Positions 6,963 to 10,559 of a stretch of 10,559 nt of DNA are shown one piece after another. Source of the stretch: an uncultured Flavobacteriales bacterium (GTDB taxonomy: Bacteria > Bacteroidota > Bacteroidia > Flavobacteriales_E > Vicingaceae). Numbering within the stretch: position 1 is the stretch's first letter; each line of letters starts with the position of its first letter. Under the pieces are notes generated by a model. The model did no database searches and was not told the origin of the DNA. It saw nothing but the letters and a program-made list of their open reading frames with translations. Location: contig CALCHN010000016.1 of the NCBI GenBank assembly GCA_937901255.1, positions 1 through 10,559 on the forward strand. Direction: 5' to 3'. Made by a program: the position numbers and the translations under genes.

Positions 6963-7322
6963 ATGAAAAAAATTGGAATAATATTTATCGGTTTATTAAT
7001 GGCTTCTCCACTATTTAGCCAAAGCGATGTAAAACTTTCTATATGCGGAAAAACTACCATAGAAATTAGCAGCTTAGATAAGTGCAGGTCTGTTGAAGTT
7101 GACCAAGATGGATTTAAAGTTTATGGGTTTGTCTTGCGTTATGTTGTGGAAGAAAATAAAATGATTAAAGAATTTAAATCAGAAACTAATGAATTTAGTG
7201 ATCTAGCTATAGAAGCAATTAAATTAGATCAACCATCAAAGCTTTACATAGAAAAAATTAATTTAATTAATGCAAGTGGTGAAGCTTCTGAAGTTGAACC
7301 TTTAATAGTAGAGATTAAATAA
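6963..7322 (+). CDS. Small exported protein of unknown function, GldM C-terminal-like
   Basis: A 119-aa protein with a clear signal peptide: MKK, a hydrophobic core (IGIIFIGLLMASPLF) and a Bacteroidota-style end FSQ before Ser21. Cleavage would leave ~99 residues in the periplasm or outside. There is no Cys at the cleavage site, so it is not a lipoprotein. Two Cys (28 and 41) could form a disulfide. The mature part looks like one beta-rich domain: VYGFVLRYVV, a hydrophilic turn, NEFSD, SKLYIEKINLINASGE and a final EVEPLIVEIK. This recalls the repeated C-terminal domain of the gliding/type IX secretion protein GldM, where a similar f-x-L/V...k-x-y-x-x-I...l-x-P-x-x-x-x-I/v-K pattern occurs. 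That likeness is from memory and weak. No gld or sprA-like genes are nearby. Confidence 0.75.
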   Translation: MKKIGIIFIGLLMASPLFSQSDVKLSICGKTTIEISSLDKCRSVEVDQDGFKVYGFVLRYVVEENKMIKEFKSETNEFSDLAIEAIKLDQPSKLYIEKINLINASGEASEVEPLIVEIK

Positions 7323-7345
7323 TTGATTAAGAAAAGTACTATAAT

Positions 7346-7380
7346 AAAAAAAACCTAACAGTTTACTGTTAGGTTTTTTT
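7346..7380. terminator. Bidirectional intrinsic terminator between convergent genes
   Basis: CCTAACAG (7354-7361) and CTGTTAGG (7366-7373) form a perfect 8-bp stem with a TTTA loop. Eight A (7346-7353) precede it and seven T (7374-7380) follow, so it works in both directions. It sits 23 nt after the plus-strand gene ending at 7322 and 22 nt beyond the stop of the minus-strand gene ending at 7403. Confidence 0.93.
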
Positions 7381-7402
7381 GTGGAGTTAAATGAGAAGAA
7401 AA

Positions 7403-7756
7403 TTAATCTTCATCATCTTCATCTAAATCTTCTTCCTCATCAAAGTCGTCTTCTTCATCATCGGCTTCAACTTCTATATCATCACTAATACCATCAAAGT
7501 TATCAGCTGCCTCTGGAGTGTCGTCATCATCTTCATCATCTTCATCATCTGGTTCAACTAATTTAACGGCAGATTTAAAGTTGTCTAATACAACTAAATA
7601 AGAATCTTCCTCATTAATTTTCCAAATAATTCCTCGTTCAATTTCTCCCTTGTAAGGAAAATCTACCATTTTGATATCGTCAGCTTCAATTAACCCAGCA
7701 ATTTCTTTCTGAGTTTTTTTATCGAAACTTGATAATTTTTTTATTGATCTGGCCAT
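7403..7756 (-). CDS. Small protein with a highly acidic C-terminal tail, function unknown
   Basis: A 117-aa protein in two parts. Residues 1-67 are mixed and moderately basic (MARSIKKLSSFDKKTQKEI, then VDFPYKGEIERGIIWKI and SYLVVLDNFKSAVKLV), probably a short helix plus a small beta unit. Residues 68-117 are 35 Asp/Glu out of 50 with no Lys or Arg. The tail is encoded by imperfect TCATCATCTTCATC-type repeats (7406-7555), which may vary in length by slippage. There is no signal peptide or membrane segment, so it should be cytosolic. I do not recognise the family. A basic/folded head plus an acidic tail recalls the Firmicutes RNA polymerase delta subunit and DNA- or histone-mimic proteins, but that is only an analogy. 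A near-consensus -7 box (TATTGTTG, minus strand, 7785-7778) lies 22 nt before the ATG, so it may be transcribed on its own. It is separated from folD by a 72-nt AT-rich gap. Confidence 0.82.
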   Translation of the reverse strand: MARSIKKLSSFDKKTQKEIAGLIEADDIKMVDFPYKGEIERGIIWKINEEDSYLVVLDNFKSAVKLVEPDDEDDEDDDDTPEAADNFDGISDDIEVEADDEEDDFDEEEDLDEDDED

Positions 7757-7828
7757 AATCTAAAACATTAAATATTGCAACAATATTATTAATATATATT
7801 GATTGAAAAATAAAAAAATATTTTTTTT

Positions 7829-8707
7829 TTAAATTTTATTTTTTGCTGCTAATAAAGTGTTTTTCAATAAAGAAACGATGGTCATTGGTCCTACGCCACC
7901 AGGTACAGGAGAAATATAGCTACATTTTGGAGCAACTTCATCGAATTTTACATCACCAATTAACCTAAAACCTGATTTTTTTGAGCTATCTTCAATTCTA
8001 TGAATTCCAACATCTATAACTGTAGCTCCTTCTTTTACCATATCGGCAGTTACAAATTCAGGTTTGCCTAAGGCTACAATTAATATATCTGCTTGAAGCG
8101 TTATTTCTTTAAGATTTTGTGTTCTACTGTGTGTAATAGTAACAGTGCAATTTCCAGGGTAGGTATTTTGCGACATTAACACACTCATTGGAGAACCTAC
8201 AATATGGCTTCTGCCTATTACTACACAATGTTTTCCTTCAGTAGGAATGTTGTGGTGTTTTAGCATTTCTGTAACACCAAGAGGTGTTGCAGGTAAAAAA
8301 GTGGGTAATCCCAACAGCATTTTCCCTAAACTTGTAGGGTGAAATCCATCTACATCTTTTTTTGGATTGATGGCTTCGGTAATTTTTTGTTCATCAATAT
8401 GCTTGGGTAATGGTAATTGAACAATAAAGCCATCTAAATCATCATCGTTGTTTAGTTTATCTATTTCGTTTAGTAAATGTTCTTCTGTAACATCTTTATC
8501 TAATGCTACTAAAGTGCTTCTAAAACCAACTACTTCGCAAGCTTTAACTTTTGCATTTACATAGGTTTTGCTAGCACCATCATTTCCAACTAAAACCGCT
8601 GCTAAGTGTGGTGTTCTACCTGTTTCTTCTTTTAGTTTAGAAACTTCTTCAGCAATTTCAAGTTTAATTTTATCTGCTACTTCTTTTCCGCTAATAATAG
8701 TTGGCAT
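7829..8707 (-). CDS. folD: Bifunctional methylene-THF dehydrogenase / methenyl-THF cyclohydrolase
   Basis: FolD interconverts 5,10-methylene-, 5,10-methenyl- and 10-formyl-tetrahydrofolate, supplying one-carbon units for purines and initiator formyl-Met. The 292-aa length is normal. Motifs: YVNAK (49-53) with the active-site Tyr49 and Lys53, DGFIVQLPLP (92-101), KDVDGFHP (117-124), PATPLGV (139-145), the NADP-binding VIGRSHIVGSPM (163-174) and PGGVGPMT (269-276). The usual Cys of PCTPxG is Ala here, a change I recall from other Bacteroidota FolD proteins. It lies 135 nt downstream of ffh on the same strand with no clear TAnnTTTG box in between, so read-through from ffh is likely. No hairpin terminator was seen after its stop, only AT-rich sequence. 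Confidence 0.97.
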   Translation of the reverse strand: MPTIISGKEVADKIKLEIAEEVSKLKEETGRTPHLAAVLVGNDGASKTYVNAKVKACEVVGFRSTLVALDKDVTEEHLLNEIDKLNNDDDLDGFIVQLPLPKHIDEQKITEAINPKKDVDGFHPTSLGKMLLGLPTFLPATPLGVTEMLKHHNIPTEGKHCVVIGRSHIVGSPMSVLMSQNTYPGNCTVTITHSRTQNLKEITLQADILIVALGKPEFVTADMVKEGATVIDVGIHRIEDSSKKSGFRLIGDVKFDEVAPKCSYISPVPGGVGPMTIVSLLKNTLLAAKNKI

Positions 8708-8724
8708 GCTTGCTTAGTTTTAGG

Positions 8725-8851
8725 TTTATTATCGTTTTACCTGTTTATTTATTATCGTTTTATCTGTTAATTTATATGGTTTTTTATCAGTCAGATAGAA
8801 CTCAATAAATAAACATTTTTATTTGTGATAAATATTTATTTATTATCGTTT
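8725..8851. repeat. Short direct repeats in the ffh-folD spacer and across the ffh stop
   Basis: Two 21-bp copies, 8725-8745 and 8748-8768, differ at one base (C/T) and have a 23-bp period. A 17-mer, TTTATTTATTATCGTTT, occurs exactly at 8744-8760 and again at 8835-8851. The latter copy contains the ffh stop codon and parts of its last two codons. The 13-bp core TTTATTATCGTTT thus occurs three times in this 127-bp stretch. Confidence 0.8.
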
Positions 8852-10177
8852 CATGTTGGGTAAACTCTTCATCATCTGAGCCATTTTGTTTTTGTCTCCC
8901 ATCATTTTCATCATTTTACCTGTTTGCTCAAATTGTTTAATAAGCTTGTTTACTTCTTGGATAGAAGTTCCGCTTCCTTCTGCAATTCGTTTTCTTCTAC
9001 TTCCGTTTAGAAGTTTAGGTTGAGCTCTTTCTTCGGGAGTCATGGATTTGATAATGGATTCTACTCCTTTAAAAGCGTCATCATCAATATCAATACCTTT
9101 AGTCATTTTTCCTAAACCAGGAACCATGCCTAACAAGTCTTTCATGTTTCCCATCTTTTTTATCTGACCAATTTGATCCATAAAATCATTGAAATCGAAC
9201 TGATTTTTAGCAATTTTCTTTTGAAGCTCTCTGGCTTTCTTCTCATCATACTGTTCTTGAGCTCTTTCTACCAAACTAACCACATCACCCATGCCTAAAA
9301 TACGGTCTGCCATTCTTGATGGGTAGAAAACATCCAAGGCATCCATTTTTTCTCCTGTACCAACAAATTTAATGGGCTTATCCACTACAGAACGGATAGA
9401 AAGTGCAGCACCACCTCTGGTATCACCGTCTAATTTGGTTAGAACTACACCATTAAAATCTAACTTGTCATTAAATGCCTTAGCTGTATTTACAGCATCT
9501 TGACCTGTCATAGCATCTACAACAAACAAAATTTCATTAGGAGAAACAGCATTTTTAACTGCTTCAATTTCATTCATCATTTGTTGGTCAACAGCTAATC
9601 GTCCGGCAGTATCTATAATTACAGTGTTAAATCCTTTTTGTTTAGCTTCAGCAATAGCTTTTTTAGCAATATCAACAGGATTTTTATTTTCTTTATCCGA
9701 CCAAACTTCCACACCAATTTGTTCACCAAGAACATGTAATTGGTCAATTGCGGCAGGACGGTAAACATCGCCAGCAACTAACATTGGCGTTTTTCCTTTT
9801 TTTGTTTTTAAGTAGTTGGCTAATTTCCCTGAAAAAGTAGTTTTACCCGAACCTTGCAAACCGGCAATTAATATAACGGTTGGATTACCTTTTAGGTTAA
9901 TTTCCTCTTCGCCACCACCCATCAATTCTACCAAGGCATCGTGAGTAATTTTAACCATTAATTGGTTCGGAGATAATGAATTGATTACATTTTCTCCTAA
10001 AGCTTTTTCTTTAACTTCATCAGTAAATTGCTTCGCTACTTTGTAGCTAACATCAGCGTCTAATAAAGCACGTCTAATTTCTTTTACGGTTTCAGCAATA
10101 TTAATCTCTGTAACTTGTCCTTGTCCTTTTAATACCTTAAAGGCTCTTTCTAACTTATCCGATAGACTATCAAACAT
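8843..10177 (-). CDS. ffh: Signal recognition particle GTPase Ffh (SRP54)
   Basis: Ffh binds signal sequences of nascent membrane and exported proteins together with the 4.5S SRP RNA, and delivers ribosomes to FtsY. The 444-aa protein is full length. Residues 1-~95 form the helical N domain (FDSLSDKLERAF...), followed by the G domain with P-loop GLQGSGKTT (106-114), DVYRPAA (137-143), DTAGR (189-193), TKLDGDTRGG (247-256) and GTGEKMDALDVF (273-284). The methionine-rich M domain (~325-444) carries the RNA-binding GSRRKRIAEGSGTS segment. It ends in NMKR. The ATG at 10177 gives the canonical N-terminus. A perfect -7 box lies ~30 nt upstream. folD follows on the same strand. No SRP RNA gene was seen nearby. 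Confidence 0.98.
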   Translation of the reverse strand: MFDSLSDKLERAFKVLKGQGQVTEINIAETVKEIRRALLDADVSYKVAKQFTDEVKEKALGENVINSLSPNQLMVKITHDALVELMGGGEEEINLKGNPTVILIAGLQGSGKTTFSGKLANYLKTKKGKTPMLVAGDVYRPAAIDQLHVLGEQIGVEVWSDKENKNPVDIAKKAIAEAKQKGFNTVIIDTAGRLAVDQQMMNEIEAVKNAVSPNEILFVVDAMTGQDAVNTAKAFNDKLDFNGVVLTKLDGDTRGGAALSIRSVVDKPIKFVGTGEKMDALDVFYPSRMADRILGMGDVVSLVERAQEQYDEKKARELQKKIAKNQFDFNDFMDQIGQIKKMGNMKDLLGMVPGLGKMTKGIDIDDDAFKGVESIIKSMTPEERAQPKLLNGSRRKRIAEGSGTSIQEVNKLIKQFEQTGKMMKMMGDKNKMAQMMKSLPNMKR

Positions 10178-10207
10178 AATTTTTTAATTTGAATTAATGG
10201 TAGGCGA

Positions 10208-10215
10208 CAAATTTA
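10208..10215 (-). promoter_or_regulatory. Putative -7 promoter box for ffh
   Basis: Read on the minus strand this is TAAATTTG, an exact TAnnTTTG match, ending 30 nt before the ffh ATG. Transcription would start around 10200 and give a short A-rich leader. A TTTG at 10254-10251 on the same strand is too far (35 nt) to be a proper -33 element. Confidence 0.55.
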
Positions 10216-10415
10216 ATATTTTTTATTGCTTTATGAGGAATAAGCCATATCAAAATATACAAACGGTTTATGAACGAAATTTTCAGTTGTTTTTTCATGG
10301 TTTTGTTTATTGGGATTATGTATTTTTACATTCATTTTTAGAAAAATTAACAAAAATCTATTTTTGGAATAGAAATTGTTTTTAGTGGTGAATTAAAAAT
10401 TAAAATCATCATATT
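10216..10415. other. Non-coding stretch upstream of ffh
   Basis: No supported gene is present between ffh and the terminal repeat. The one frame that crosses it (ATG 10197 to stop 10385, plus strand) would have to start inside the ffh leader and run through the ffh promoter, and its product (62 aa, rich in Phe, Tyr and Asn) matches nothing I know. TATTTTTG at 10359-10366 is an exact plus-strand -7 box pointing toward the repeat at the right end, but it lacks a -33 partner and may be chance in T-rich sequence. Confidence 0.5.
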
Positions 10416-10559
10416 CATGAAACGAGCCATGATAAATCTTTTAATAAAAGAGAATAATGATTAGCGAGTTCCATGTGACCGATTTATTAAAATAAAAAAA
10501 TACACATGAAACGAGCCATGATAAATCTTTTAATAAAAGAGAATAATGATTAGCGAGTT
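10416..10559. repeat. Two identical 55-bp repeats, 89-bp period, at the right edge
   Basis: Bases 10416-10470 and 10505-10559 are identical over 55 bp, separated by a 34-bp AT-rich spacer (10471-10504). The base before each copy differs (T versus A), so the left boundary is sharp. The right boundary of copy 2 is the window end and cannot be judged. Each copy contains a 15-codon frame (10417-10464 and 10506-10553, MKRAMINLLIKENND) and an inner TCTTTT/AAAAGA inverted repeat. The period is not a multiple of three, so the array as a whole is not a coding repeat. It may be the start of a tandem array continuing to the right. Confidence 0.85.

Noticed and set aside
7757..7828. Terminator downstream of folD in the poly-T/poly-A stretch
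   Set aside because: No GC-containing stem precedes the homopolymer run on either strand; only AT-rich sequence is present.
10197..10385. 62-aa plus-strand reading frame upstream of ffh
   Set aside because: It begins within the ffh leader and crosses the ffh promoter box, has no recognisable domain, and has a composition typical of translated AT-rich spacer.
10416..10559. CRISPR array (two repeats with a 34-bp spacer)
   Set aside because: A 55-bp repeat is longer than the usual 23-50 bp. Only one spacer is visible, the repeat lacks typical end motifs, no cas gene is near, and the spacer is plain AT-rich sequence. A tandem repeat or assembly-graph cycle explains it better.

Overview
This AT-rich, low-GC window looks like chromosomal housekeeping sequence from a member of the Bacteroidota, most likely a Flavobacteriia-like bacterium. 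Three things point there. First, several upstream regions carry the TAnnTTTG-type -7 box of this phylum (142-149, 1996-2003, and 10208-10215 on the minus strand). Second, start codons are preceded by A-rich leaders rather than clear Shine-Dalgarno sequences. Third, the protein sequences look like that group, for example PATP in FolD and a signal peptide ending in FSQ. No phage, transposase, CRISPR-Cas or tRNA gene was found.

Layout. An intrinsic terminator for an unseen upstream gene (20-53) precedes typA/bipA, a ribosome-associated GTPase (168-1928). A plus-strand block follows: a fused glutamyl-tRNA reductase/porphobilinogen deaminase (hemA-hemC, 2093-4279), hemD overlapping it by 17 nt, and mqnD of the futalosine menaquinone pathway 12 nt later. 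The block therefore joins three early tetrapyrrole steps to a quinone step, both of which serve respiration. A heptad-repeat hairpin (5836-5880) separates it from hldD, the heptose epimerase of LPS core synthesis. A small secreted protein (6963-7322) resembling a GldM C-terminal-type domain closes the plus-strand half. A strong bidirectional terminator (7346-7380) lies between the two convergent halves.

The minus-strand half reads from right to left: ffh (SRP GTPase, 8843-10177) with a good -7 box, then folD (one-carbon metabolism, 7829-8707), then a 117-aa protein with an extremely acidic 50-residue tail (7403-7756). The ffh-folD spacer holds short direct repeats, one copy of which overlaps the ffh stop codon.

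The right end (10178-10559) is non-coding apart from the ffh promoter. It finishes with two identical 55-bp copies spaced 34 bp apart (period 89). The last copy ends exactly at the end of the window.

Most worth a second look: the HemA-HemC fusion, including two unusual substitutions at normally conserved catalytic positions and the possibility that one indel created it; the terminal 89-bp-period repeat; and the two unassigned small proteins. Nothing here is clearly a new multi-gene system.
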